Source: DAHUYF01 sp035945115 (GTDB taxonomy: Bacteria > Pseudomonadota > Alphaproteobacteria > ATCC43930 > CGMCC-115725). Taken from it: a stretch of 64,000 bases of DNA. The stretch lies in the NCBI GenBank assembly GCA_035945115.1, contig DASZAN010000029.1, positions 1-64,000 on the forward strand, in the 5' to 3' direction. The notes beneath the pieces were generated by a model. That model was not told the DNA's origin and did not search any database. It saw only the letters and a program-made list of their open reading frames with translations. Numbering within the stretch: position 1 is the stretch's first letter; each line of letters begins with the position of its first letter. This document shows, in pieces, positions 8,816-17,477 of this stretch. A program made the translations under genes and the position numbers.

Positions 8816-10371
8816 GGGGTGGTCCTTGGTTCCAGAGGGTCGATCGTCGGCAGCAGCTTTTCGCCCGCAGCTGCGGCGATATCGCCGGCGCGCACCAGCG
8901 CCGCGGCAGCGGCGATGTCGGGCGCGAGGAAACGATCATGGTCCAGCGGCGGCACGTGCCGGCGGAGTAGGGCGCGCACCGCCTCAAGGGGTGCGCTCGA
9001 AAGGAGTGGCGCGTGGAAGTCGCAGCCTTGCGCCGCCGCTAAAAGCTCGATCGCGACGATCTGCACGGCGTTCTCCGCCATGGCGAGGAGGCGGCGAGCG
9101 CCATGCGCCGCCATGGCGACGTGGTCCTCCTGGTTGGCCGAGGTCGGAATCGAGTCGACGCTTGCGGGAAAGGCCCGCTGCTTGTTCTCGGCGGCGAGCG
9201 CCGCCGCCGTCACCTGCGGGATCATGAAGCCCGAATTGAGGCCGGGCTTGGGCGTGAGAAAGGCCGGCAGCCGCGACAAGCTCGCGTCCACCAACATGGC
9301 GACGCGCCGCTCGGCGAGCGAGCCGATCTCGCAGAGCGCGATCGCGATCTCGTCGGCGGCGAACGCCACCGGCTCGGCATGGAAGTTGCCGCCCGACAGC
9401 ACCTCGCCCGTGTCGGCGAAGATGAGGGGGTTGTCGGAGACGCCGTTCGCTTCCGTTTCGAGCGTTGCTGAGGCATGGCGCAACAGATCGAGACAGGCCC
9501 CCATCACCTGCGGCTGACAGCGCAGGCAATAAGGATCTTGGAGGCGGTCGTCGTTCTTGAGGTGCGAGGCGCGAATGGCGCTCCCGGCGAGGAGGGTGCG
9601 GAGGCTTTCGGCCACTGCGATCTGCCCGCGATGGCGCCGGAGTGCATGGATGCGCGGATCGAAGGGTCCGTCGGAGCCGCGCGCCGCATCGATCGAGAGC
9701 GCGCCCGTCACCAGCGCCGCGCGGAAGACGCGCTCGGCCTCGAAGAGGCCCGCGAGCGCCAATGCGGTCGAGACTTGCGTGCCGTTGAGGAGGGCGAGTC
9801 CCTCCTTGGGCGCAAACTCGAGCGGCGCGAGGCTTGCCTTGGCGAGTGCGCTTGCCGCATCGAGACGCTCGCCGGCGACGACGATCTCGCCCTCGCCGAT
9901 GAGCGCGGCGGCGAGGTGCGCGAGCGGCGCCAGATCGCCCGAGGCGCCGACCGAGCCTTGCGCGGGGATCACCGGCAACAAATCGCGCCGCAGCAATTCC
10001 ATCAACCGCTCGATCGTCGTCCAGCGCACGCCCGAGGCGCCTTGCGCGACGCTCGCCACTTTGAGCACGAGAACGAGGCGCACGATCGGCCCCGGCAACG
10101 GCTCGCCCACGCCCGCCGCGTGGGAGAGGACGAGATTGCGCTGCAGCGTCGCGAGATCGGCGTCGTCGATGCGCACCGAGGCGAGGCGGCCGAAACCGGT
10201 GTTGATGCCGTAAATGGGCTCGTGCTTGGCGACAAGCGCCGCCACTGCCGCAGCACCGGCCTCGACCGCGGCTCGGCAGGAGGGGTCGAGCGCCACGGCG
10301 GCACCGCGATAAATCGCTCGCCAATCGGCGAGGCTTGCGGTTCCCGCGCGGAGTATCACCGCATCGCTCAC
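8812..10371 (-). CDS. hutH: Histidine ammonia-lyase
   Basis: Deaminates L-histidine to trans-urocanate and ammonia. The Ala143-Ser144-Gly145 triplet in GSVGASGDLAPLAH forms the self-generated MIO electrophile; YGINTGFG around residue 54 holds the conserved active-site tyrosine. The start is GTG at 10371, overlapping the hutI stop as GTGA; this gives 519 residues, normal for HutH. A longer open frame continues upstream inside hutI but encodes an arginine-rich shadow and is not the start. Second gene of the three-gene hut transcript. Confidence 0.96.
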   Translation of the reverse strand: MSDAVILRAGTASLADWRAIYRGAAVALDPSCRAAVEAGAAAVAALVAKHEPIYGINTGFGRLASVRIDDADLATLQRNLVLSHAAGVGEPLPGPIVRLVLVLKVASVAQGASGVRWTTIERLMELLRRDLLPVIPAQGSVGASGDLAPLAHLAAALIGEGEIVVAGERLDAASALAKASLAPLEFAPKEGLALLNGTQVSTALALAGLFEAERVFRAALVTGALSIDAARGSDGPFDPRIHALRRHRGQIAVAESLRTLLAGSAIRASHLKNDDRLQDPYCLRCQPQVMGACLDLLRHASATLETEANGVSDNPLIFADTGEVLSGGNFHAEPVAFAADEIAIALCEIGSLAERRVAMLVDASLSRLPAFLTPKPGLNSGFMIPQVTAAALAAENKQRAFPASVDSIPTSANQEDHVAMAAHGARRLLAMAENAVQIVAIELLAAAQGCDFHAPLLSSAPLEAVRALLRRHVPPLDHDRFLAPDIAAAAALVRAGDIAAAAGEKLLPTIDPLEPRTTP

Positions 10372-11579
10372 GCGCCTCTCCACACGCGAGCGTGGAGCGG
10401 CTTCATGCCCATGCGGTAGACGAGCTCGACGGGGTCGTCGACATCCCAGATCGCGAGATCGCACCACTTGCCGGGCTCGAGCGTGCCGACCTCGCCGAGC
10501 CGGCCGAGCGCGCGGGCCGCTTCGCGCGTGAACCCGGCGATGCATTCCTCGACCGTGAGGCGGAAGAGCGTTGCCGCCATGTTCATGGCGAGGAGCGGCG
10601 AGGTGAGCGGCGCGCTGCCGGGATTGCAGTCGGTGGCGATGGCGATCGGGACGTGATGGCGGCGCAACAGCTCGACCGGCGGCAGCTTGGTCTCGCGGAG
10701 GAAATAGAAGGCGCCCGGCAGCAGCACCGCGACGGTCCCGGCGCGCGCCATGGCGGTGATACCTTCTTCGTCGGCGTATTCGAGGTGGTCGGCCGAAAGC
10801 GCGCGATGCTCGGCGGCGAGGCGCGCGCCGCCGGAATTGCTGAGCTGATCGGCATGGAGCTTCACCGGCAAACCCGCAGCTTTGGCCGCGGCGAAGACGC
10901 GCGCCACCTGCGCCGGGGTGAAGGCGATCTCGTCGCAAAACGCATCGACCGCGTCAGCCAGGCCTTGGCGAGCGATCGCCGGCAGCATCTCGCGGCAGAC
11001 CCGGTCGATGTAGGCGTCCTTATTGCCGTCGGCTTCGGCCGGGAGCGCGTGGGCGCCGAGAAACGTGGTCGCCACCGCGATCGGCCGTTCTTGGCCAAGT
11101 CGCCGCGCGACGCGGAGCTGTCGTGCCTCCGTTTCGAGCGCGAGGCCGTAGCCGGATTTGATCTCGACCGTCGTGACCCCTTCCGCCATGAGCGCATCGA
11201 GCCGCGGCAGCGACTGGGCGAGGAGGTCCGTCTCGCTCGCCGCCCGCGTTGCCGCGACCGTGGCGGCGATGCCGCCGCCGGCGCGGGCGATCTCGGCATA
11301 AGAAGCACCCTCCAGTCGCCGCGCGAACTCCTTTGCGCGGCTTCCGGCATAGACGAGATGGGTATGGCAATCGACGAGGCCGGGCGTGATGAGGCGGCCC
11401 TCGCAATCGATGGTCGCAGCCGCGTCGACGGCCGGCGCCTCGGCGCGGGGACCGGCGAAGAGGATGCGTCCGGCCTCAGCGATGACCACACCATCCTCGA
11501 CGAGGCCGAGGCCGAGCCGCGCGGCGGCGAGCGTGCACAGCTTGGTGTTACGCCAGACGCGGTCCACTCGCTCCGTCAT
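10368..11579 (-). CDS. hutI: Imidazolonepropionase
   Basis: Hydrolyses 4-imidazolone-5-propionate to N-formimidoyl-L-glutamate, the third step of histidine degradation. It is an amidohydrolase-fold metal enzyme of 403 residues. The metal-binding HxH is in LITPGLVDCHTHLVYAGSR, followed by the family block ARRLEGASYAEIARAGGGI; a further ligand is in KLHADQ. ATG at 11579 is used; an in-frame TTG lies two codons upstream. First gene of the hutI-hutH-hutU run, diverging from hutF with about 75 bases between starts. No HutC-like palindrome (TTGTATATACAA type) was found in that gap. Confidence 0.95.
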   Translation of the reverse strand: MTERVDRVWRNTKLCTLAAARLGLGLVEDGVVIAEAGRILFAGPRAEAPAVDAAATIDCEGRLITPGLVDCHTHLVYAGSRAKEFARRLEGASYAEIARAGGGIAATVAATRAASETDLLAQSLPRLDALMAEGVTTVEIKSGYGLALETEARQLRVARRLGQERPIAVATTFLGAHALPAEADGNKDAYIDRVCREMLPAIARQGLADAVDAFCDEIAFTPAQVARVFAAAKAAGLPVKLHADQLSNSGGARLAAEHRALSADHLEYADEEGITAMARAGTVAVLLPGAFYFLRETKLPPVELLRRHHVPIAIATDCNPGSAPLTSPLLAMNMAATLFRLTVEECIAGFTREAARALGRLGEVGTLEPGKWCDLAIWDVDDPVELVYRMGMKPLHARVWRGA

Positions 11580-11653
11580 GGGCAACCGCTCCGTCGCTTC
11601 CGACCGGTGATCAGCATATAGTGTCTCCCGGCGGTAAAGGAGTGAAGACCCGC

Positions 11654-13012
11654 GTGCTTCGCCTGTTTTTCGACCAAGCGCTGTTGCCCGCCGGTTGGGC
11701 GCGCGGCGTGCGCATGACGCTGGCGAATGGGCGCATCGCCCGCCTCGAGATCGGCGCCGCGCCGGCGTCTTCCGATGAGCATCACGCCATCGCCATTCCC
11801 GGCATGCCCGATCTCCACAGCCACGCTTTTCAACGAGGCATGGCCGGCCTCACCGAGCGCGGCAGCCCCGCCGGCGACAATTTCTGGACGTGGCGCGAGG
11901 TGATGTATCGCTTCGCCTTGCGCGTGAGCCCCGACGACATCGAAGCGATCGCGGCACAGCTTTTCACCGAGCTCCTCGAAGCCGGATTTACGCGCATCGG
12001 CGAATTCCATTATCTCCATCACGATCTCGACGGCACGCCTTATGCGAACCTCGCCGAGACCGCGACGCGCATCGCCGCGGCCGCCACGGAGACCGGCATC
12101 GGCCTCACGCTCATCCCGACCTTCTACGCCCATGGCGGCCTCGGCGGCGTGCCGCCCAGCGCCCATCAGCGGCGTTTCATCAACGACCTCGACCGCTTTG
12201 CCAAACTTTTCGCGGCAAGCTCTGCGGCGCTCGCGGGCCTCGACGATGCACGGATCGGCCTCGCCGCGCACTCACTCCGCGCCGCCAGGCCCGAAGAGCT
12301 CGCGGCGCTCATCGTTATCGCGGGTGACCATCCGATCCACCTCCATATCGCCGAGCAGGTGAAAGAGGTGGAGGATTGCATCCACTGGAGCGGCGCGCGG
12401 CCCGTCGAATGGCTGCTCGATCACGCACCGGTCGATCGCCGCTGGTGCCTCGTTCACGCCACACATATGACCCCGGCGGAAAGCGACCGTCTCGCGCGCA
12501 GTGGGGCTGTTGCCGGGCTTTGTCCCATCACCGAAGCCGATCTCGGCGACGGCGTCTTTGATGCCGTGACTTATGTGGGGGCGGGCGGTGCCTTCGGCAT
12601 CGGCACGGATTCGAACGTGCTCCTCGGCGTTGCCGACGAGCTGCGTCAGCTCGAATATTCGCAGCGCCTCGTCCATCGCGCACGCAATCTCATGAGCCGC
12701 GCGGAAGGCGGCTCGACCGGCCGCGCGCTCTTTGACGCGGCACTCACTGGGGGCGCACGCGCGCTCGGTGTCGCCACGGCCGGACTCGCCGAAGGCGCCG
12801 CCGCCGATATCGTCACCCTCGATCACGATCACCCCGCGCTCATCGACCGGGCGGGCGACGCCATTCTCGACGCCTTCATCTTCGGCAGCGGCCACAGCGC
12901 CATCGATTGCGTCTGGCGCTATGGCAAGAAGGTCGTGAGCGGCGGCCGCCATGTGGCGCGCGATCGCTGCCGCGCGCGCTTCCGTGCGGTGATGGCGCGG
13001 TTGTTGGCTTAG
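11654..13012 (+). CDS. hutF: Formimidoylglutamate deiminase
   Basis: Converts N-formimidoylglutamate to N-formylglutamate and ammonia, the first half of the two-step route to glutamate. An amidohydrolase-fold protein of 452 residues; metal ligands are in IPGMPDLHSHAFQRGMAGL, with further histidines in HLHIAEQ and LVHATHM, and an Asp in GIGTDSNV. The start is placed at the GTG at 11654 because AAGGAG at 11637-11642 is the only well-placed ribosome site, and VLRLFFDQALLPAGWA fits the family's usual beginning. Divergent from hutIHU and presumably co-regulated. The N-formylglutamate amidohydrolase needed next is not in the window. Confidence 0.93.
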   Translation: MLRLFFDQALLPAGWARGVRMTLANGRIARLEIGAAPASSDEHHAIAIPGMPDLHSHAFQRGMAGLTERGSPAGDNFWTWREVMYRFALRVSPDDIEAIAAQLFTELLEAGFTRIGEFHYLHHDLDGTPYANLAETATRIAAAATETGIGLTLIPTFYAHGGLGGVPPSAHQRRFINDLDRFAKLFAASSAALAGLDDARIGLAAHSLRAARPEELAALIVIAGDHPIHLHIAEQVKEVEDCIHWSGARPVEWLLDHAPVDRRWCLVHATHMTPAESDRLARSGAVAGLCPITEADLGDGVFDAVTYVGAGGAFGIGTDSNVLLGVADELRQLEYSQRLVHRARNLMSRAEGGSTGRALFDAALTGGARALGVATAGLAEGAAADIVTLDHDHPALIDRAGDAILDAFIFGSGHSAIDCVWRYGKKVVSGGRHVARDRCRARFRAVMARLLA

Positions 13013-13019
13013 GGGACAG

Positions 13020-14072
13020 CTAACCCTTCGCCCGACTCTTGTTCAACGCGACGAGCGAGAATATCTCGAACAGCATCTGCGCGCCGACATGGGCGGTGTT
13101 GGTGGTGCTGTCGTATTGCGGCGCCACTTCGACGACATCGCCACCGATGATGTCGAGGCCTTTGAGGCCGCGCAGCAGCTGCTGGGCCTCGCGCGGCGTG
13201 AGGCCGCCGACTTCGGGCGTGCCGGTGCCGGGCGCGAAAGCCGGATCGAGGCCGTCGACATCGAAGGAGACATAGACGGGGTCGTCGCCGACGACATTGC
13301 GCGCCTTCTTGATGATGGGCTCGATGCCGCGCTCGTTCACCTCCTCGATATGCACCACGGTCATGCCGGCTTCATACGAGAATTCCCAGGCGAATTCCGA
13401 GGAGCCGCGGATGCCGATCTGGATGGCGCGCGCGGGATCGATGGCGCCCGCGAGCACGGCGAGACGGAACGGGGCGCCGTGATGGAATTTCGAGCCGTCA
13501 TAGGTGCCGCCGGTGTCGCAATGGGCATCAATATGGACGAGCGCCAGCGGGCGCTTGCGGCCGAGCGCCTTCAGGATCGGATATGTGACGGAATGGTCGC
13601 CGCCCACCGAGAGCGGCCGCACGCCGGCCGCGGCGACCTTGTCGTAAAACGCCTCGATATCCTCAAGGCAGCTCTCGAGGCTATAGCGCGTGCGGAACGG
13701 CACGTCGCCGACATCGGCGGCCTTGCACTCCGCTTGCGGTGCGATCTTGAGGACGTGGTTGTAGGGACCGACGCGTTCGATCGTCCGCACGGCGCGCGGT
13801 CCAAAGCGTGCGCCTGGCCGGTTAGTCACGCCCAAATCCATGGGCACGCCGATCATGGCGACATCGAGCCCGCCGAAATCGGCGAGGTCCGGCGCCTCCG
13901 GGCGATAAGGTGCGGCGAGGAAGGTCGGCACACCGGAATAGGGGAGTCGCCGCTTGTCGCCGCCGGAAAAAAGGACGGATATCGCCTTCTGGAAGACGGG
14001 ATCGCTGACCTCGCTGCCCTTGCCGTCGCCGTATTTCTCTCTGAGCGCCGCCAGTTTCGCTGCGTCGGTCAC
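13020..14072 (-). CDS. Ureohydrolase family protein (agmatinase / guanidino-acid hydrolase-like)
   Basis: A 350-residue binuclear-manganese ureohydrolase. The metal-ligand motifs are complete: GGDHSV, HIDAHCDT and SFDVDGLDPAFAPGTGTPE. An N-terminal extension of about 70 residues before DVAMIGVPMDLG resembles guanidinobutyrase, guanidinopropionase and proclavaminate amidinohydrolase more than arginase. Substrates in the family include agmatine, arginine, guanidino acids and also N-formimidoylglutamate, so its place seven bases from the convergent hutF is suggestive. It starts with GTG at 14072 behind AAGGAGA. I call it an amidinohydrolase of unknown substrate. Confidence 0.85.
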   Translation of the reverse strand: MTDAAKLAALREKYGDGKGSEVSDPVFQKAISVLFSGGDKRRLPYSGVPTFLAAPYRPEAPDLADFGGLDVAMIGVPMDLGVTNRPGARFGPRAVRTIERVGPYNHVLKIAPQAECKAADVGDVPFRTRYSLESCLEDIEAFYDKVAAAGVRPLSVGGDHSVTYPILKALGRKRPLALVHIDAHCDTGGTYDGSKFHHGAPFRLAVLAGAIDPARAIQIGIRGSSEFAWEFSYEAGMTVVHIEEVNERGIEPIIKKARNVVGDDPVYVSFDVDGLDPAFAPGTGTPEVGGLTPREAQQLLRGLKGLDIIGGDVVEVAPQYDSTTNTAHVGAQMLFEIFSLVALNKSRAKG

Positions 14073-14266
14073 GAGACTTTCTCCTTCCTCGGTCTGGCAT
14101 TCGGTGATAGCAGCCGCGGCGCACGCGAGGCAACCTTGGTGCTGCAGGAAAGCCCGCCAGATTCAGCGTGTCAGCCGTGGCTCTTTCTTCTAGAGTTGAC
14201 GCCAGCGGCCGGCTCGATCGCTATCGGCGGTTGAGGGCCGGCCAAGAGAAAAGGGGAGAGGCCAAG

Positions 14267-15253
14267 ATGAAACGGACGATCAGTACGCTCCTGGCGCTGG
14301 CCACGGGAGTGGCGCTCGCCGCTGCCGCGGCGCCGGAGCCGGCGCGCGCCGATACCATCAAGATCGCGCATTCCACCTGGGTCGGCTACGGCCCGCTCTA
14401 CATCGCCCGCGACAAGGGCATCTTCAAGAAGAACGGTGTCGATGTGGAACTTGTCGTCGTCGAGGATCCGAAGGAGCGCTTCCCGACCTTGATGGCGGAC
14501 AAGATCGACTTGATCGCCAGCACCGTCGACACCGCGCTGCTCTATCTCAAGTCGCCCAAGGATTTCCAATACGTGGTGGCGATCGATGATTCCAATGGCG
14601 GCGACGGCATCGTCGCCAACAAGGACATCAAGACCATCGCCGATTTGAAGGGCAAGCAGGTGGCGGTGAACGAAGGCTCGGTCTCCGAGTTCTACCTCAA
14701 CGTGCTCCTCGCCAAAGCGGGCTTGAAGGAAAGCGACTTGAAGCCCGTCAACATGACCGCGAGCGATGCCGGCACGGCGTTCGTGAGCAAGCGCGTCGAT
14801 GCGGCCGTAACCTGGGAGCCTTGGCTCTCGCGCGGCAAGGCGAGCGACCATGGCCATCTCCTCGTCGATAGCTCGAGCACGCCCGGCCTCATCACCGACG
14901 CGCTCATCGCCAAGACGACTTGGATTTCCGCGCATCCCAAGGATGTCGAGGCGTTGGTCAAGTCATGGAACGAGGCCGTCGGCTACTATCGTGAGCATGC
15001 CGACGAATCCATCGAGATCATGGCAAAGGGCGTCGGCGGCTGGCTCAAGGATCCGAAGGAGTTCAAGGAGACCTTGCCCGGCATCAAGTTCTATGGCGGC
15101 GCCGACAACAAGGCGTTCTTCGGCACCAAGGAGAAGCCGGGACCGCTCTTCCAGACGGTTCAAGCGGCGATCGACATCTGGTCGAGCCACAACAAGCTGC
15201 AGGTGAAGGTCGCGCCGAACGACCTTATCAATTACACCTTCGTCAACATGTAA
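14267..15253 (+). CDS. ABC transporter substrate-binding protein (NitT/TauT type)
   Basis: A 328-residue periplasmic binding protein of the NMT1/TauA/SsuA group. Signal peptide from MKRTISTLLALATGVALA through PEPARA, then mature DTIKIAHSTWVGYGPLYIA, where the W.GYGPLY block is characteristic of this family. The ATG at 14267 follows GGGGAGAG; upstream in-frame codons are not supported by a ribosome site. It heads a three-gene operon with permease and ATPase. Family ligands include taurine, sulfonates, nitrate and pyrimidine precursors; the ligand here is not deducible. Divergent from the ureohydrolase, sharing a 194-base intergenic region. Confidence 0.9.
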   Translation: MKRTISTLLALATGVALAAAAAPEPARADTIKIAHSTWVGYGPLYIARDKGIFKKNGVDVELVVVEDPKERFPTLMADKIDLIASTVDTALLYLKSPKDFQYVVAIDDSNGGDGIVANKDIKTIADLKGKQVAVNEGSVSEFYLNVLLAKAGLKESDLKPVNMTASDAGTAFVSKRVDAAVTWEPWLSRGKASDHGHLLVDSSSTPGLITDALIAKTTWISAHPKDVEALVKSWNEAVGYYREHADESIEIMAKGVGGWLKDPKEFKETLPGIKFYGGADNKAFFGTKEKPGPLFQTVQAAIDIWSSHNKLQVKVAPNDLINYTFVNM

Positions 15254-16050
15254 TGGCGCTTATCGAAGCCTACACGGCGCCGAAGAAGAAGATCCCGCGG
15301 CGTGCTTACCTGACGGTAAGCACGCTCGTGGGCCTGTTGGCGCTCACCTTCTGGTGCGCGCTCTCTTACAGCGGTGCGGTGCGAGCCGATTTTCTGCCGA
15401 CGCCGCTGCAGGTGGTGTGGGCCGGCATCGCCGGCGCGCGCGACGGCTCGCTCGCGCTCAATACCGGCGTGAGTGTCGGCGAGATCATGTCGGGTTTCGT
15501 TCTCGCCTCGCTCTTCGCCGTGCCGCTCGGCATTCTCATGGGGAGCTTCGCCATCGTCGAAGCGGCGATCGAGCCGATCGCCAACTTCATGCGCTATCTC
15601 CCGGTCTCCGCCCTCATTCCGCTGCTCATTTTGTGGGTCGGGATCGGCATCGAGGAGAAGGTGTCGGTGATCTTCATTGGCACGTTCTTCCAACAGCTCA
15701 TTCTCATTGCCGACGTCTCGCGCGCGGTGCCGCATGATTGGCTCGACGTGTCCTATACCTTGGGCGCCAACCGGCGCACCGTGGTGCGGCGCGTGCTCAT
15801 TCCCGCGACCATGCCGGGGGTCATGGATTCGCTGCGCGTCACGCTCGGCTGGGCTTGGACCTATCTCGTCGTGGCCGAGCTCGTCGCCGGGAACAAGGGG
15901 CTCGGATATTTCATCCTCAACTCGATGCGCGGGCTTTTCACCGATCAGATCTTCTTGGGCATCATGGTGATCGGCCTCTTGGGGCTCATCACCGATCAGC
16001 TCTTCAAGGGGCTGCGCAATTGGCTCTTGCCCTGGGCGCAAAATCCTTAG
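15253..16050 (+). CDS. ABC transporter permease (TauC/SsuC type)
   Basis: A 265-residue inner-membrane permease with about six hydrophobic segments. The coupling-loop motif is TLGANRRTVVRRVLIPATMPG, and the family segment AWTYLVVAELVAGNKGLGYF follows. Its ATG shares one base with the TAA of the binding protein gene (TAATG), indicating translational coupling. It should act as a homodimer with the ATPase at 16070-16846. Confidence 0.92.
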   Translation: MALIEAYTAPKKKIPRRAYLTVSTLVGLLALTFWCALSYSGAVRADFLPTPLQVVWAGIAGARDGSLALNTGVSVGEIMSGFVLASLFAVPLGILMGSFAIVEAAIEPIANFMRYLPVSALIPLLILWVGIGIEEKVSVIFIGTFFQQLILIADVSRAVPHDWLDVSYTLGANRRTVVRRVLIPATMPGVMDSLRVTLGWAWTYLVVAELVAGNKGLGYFILNSMRGLFTDQIFLGIMVIGLLGLITDQLFKGLRNWLLPWAQNP

Positions 16051-16069
16051 GCGCTCGGCGCCTCGCCTC

Positions 16070-16846
16070 ATGACGAAGCTCCAGATCGACAATGTCGTGC
16101 TCCGCTTCGAGCAGAAGAACGCGCCGGCGGTGATCGCGCTCGACGGCATCTCCCTCGACGTCAACGAGCAGGAATTTGCCGTCATCGTCGGCCCCTCCGG
16201 CTGCGGCAAATCGAGCCTGCTTCGCCTCGTCGCCGGCCTCAACACGCCGACCTCGGGTGCGATCTACCTCGACGGCAAGCGCGTGACCCGCCCCGGCAAG
16301 GAGCGCGGCATGGTGTTCCAATCCTACACGCTCTTTCCCTGGCTCACCGTGCGCGAGAATGTCGAATTCGGCCTCACCGTGGCCAAGGTGCCAGCCGAGG
16401 AGCGCCTCCGCATCGCCCGCCGCTTCCTCGGCGAGGTCGGGCTCGACGGCTTCGAGCAGGCTTATCCGAAGCAGCTCTCGGGCGGCATGATGCAGCGCGT
16501 GGCGCTCGCCCGCGCGCTCGCCAACGATCCCGAGATTCTCCTCATGGACGAGCCCTTCGGCGCGCTCGACAGCCAGACGCGCTCGCTGATGCAGGAGCTG
16601 CTGCTCTCCGTCTGGGAGCATTCGCACAAGACCGTGCTCTTCATCACCCACGACATCGACGAGGCGATCCTGCTCGGCGATCGCGTCTATGTCATGACGG
16701 CGCGGCCGGGCCGCATCAAGGAGATGGTGGCGATCGACATTCCCCGCCCGCGCTCGGTCGACGTGCTCACGTCCGGCCCTTTCATCGATTTGAAGCGCCG
16801 CATCATGGCGCTCATCCACGAGGAAGCCGTCCGCGCCATGGGCTGA
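16070..16846 (+). CDS. ABC transporter ATP-binding protein (TauB/SsuB type)
   Basis: A 258-residue ATPase. Walker A GPSGCGKSS, Q-loop VFQSYTLFPW, signature LSGGMMQR, Walker B ILLMDEP and H-loop FITHD are all present; the phrase ITHDIDEA is typical of NitT/TauT ATPases. It starts 19 bases after the permease stop. Its stop is three bases from the convergent DUF1810 gene, leaving no room for a separate terminator. Confidence 0.93.
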   Translation: MTKLQIDNVVLRFEQKNAPAVIALDGISLDVNEQEFAVIVGPSGCGKSSLLRLVAGLNTPTSGAIYLDGKRVTRPGKERGMVFQSYTLFPWLTVRENVEFGLTVAKVPAEERLRIARRFLGEVGLDGFEQAYPKQLSGGMMQRVALARALANDPEILLMDEPFGALDSQTRSLMQELLLSVWEHSHKTVLFITHDIDEAILLGDRVYVMTARPGRIKEMVAIDIPRPRSVDVLTSGPFIDLKRRIMALIHEEAVRAMG

Positions 16847-16849
16847 GGC

Positions 16850-17290
16850 TCAGCGGGTTTCTTGCCTTGCGAGTAATTCGAGCGTCCGGTCGTCGCGCTC
16901 GCCGCCGCACCAGCGCTCGAGCGCCTGCGAGAAGAGCGGCACGCCCGGCACGGCGATTTCGAAGAGGGTCATGCAAGATCGGAATTTCAAATCATCGGGC
17001 GAGCCGAAGAGCTCGTTGAGCGAGCGTGCGTGGCTCTCGAGAACCATTTGGGTGCACCGGTCGAGTCTCGGGCCGAGAAGCGGATGGGCATGATAAGCAC
17101 GCGCTTCATCGAGCGATCCGATGGCAAAGAATTGCGCGGTCGGCGAATGACCGAGGCCGCGGAGCTGCGGAAAGATGAACCACATCCAATGGCTTCGTTT
17201 GCGGCCCGCGGTCAATTCTGCGAGCACTATGTCGAAGACCGGCGCTTGCGCGGTGACGAAGCGCTCCAGGTCGAGAGCATCGCGAGCCAT
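16850..17290 (-). CDS. DUF1810 family protein
   Basis: A 146-residue cytosolic protein of the DUF1810 family, recognised by the block SHWMWFIFPQLRGLG near residue 33 and the start LERFVTAQ. Family members are often annotated as calpastatin-like, without experimental support. No catalytic residues are known to me. It is transcribed alone, convergent with the ABC ATPase gene. Confidence 0.88.
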   Translation of the reverse strand: MARDALDLERFVTAQAPVFDIVLAELTAGRKRSHWMWFIFPQLRGLGHSPTAQFFAIGSLDEARAYHAHPLLGPRLDRCTQMVLESHARSLNELFGSPDDLKFRSCMTLFEIAVPGVPLFSQALERWCGGERDDRTLELLARQETR

Positions 17291-17341
17291 GCTTGACGCT
17301 CCTCACAGCAGAAGCAATGCGCCGCACTACCTTCGTGCGTG

Positions 17342-17445
17342 CTTCGAGACGCGCTGCTCCGCAGCGCTCCTCAGCATGAGGTAATTCTTTTCTGGCATTG
17401 AAAAAGGGCCTCGTCCTGAGGAGCCCCGCAGGGCGCGTCTCGAAG
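17342..17445. repeat. Palindromic intergenic repeat
   Basis: Perfect 13-base inverted arms CTTCGAGACGCGC (17342-17354) and GCGCGTCTCGAAG (17433-17445), with inner complementary pieces around CTCCTCAGCATGAGG and CCTCGTCCTGAGGAG. It lies between the DUF1810 start and the ku stop. The layout matches a family of dispersed palindromes common in alphaproteobacteria; it could form a long hairpin after ku. Confidence 0.75.
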
Positions 17446-17477
17446 GACGACTGGGGCCGCCGCCCCGTCGCGGACCC

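Noticed and set aside
10372..10938. Upstream extension of hutH to a 708-codon frame
   Set aside because: The extension lies within hutI and is arginine-rich; the GTGA overlap at 10371 gives a normal-length enzyme.
11580..11653. HutC-type operator in the hutI-hutF gap
   Set aside because: No TTGTATATACAA-like palindrome could be found; the gap is only about 75 bases and shows no clear symmetry.
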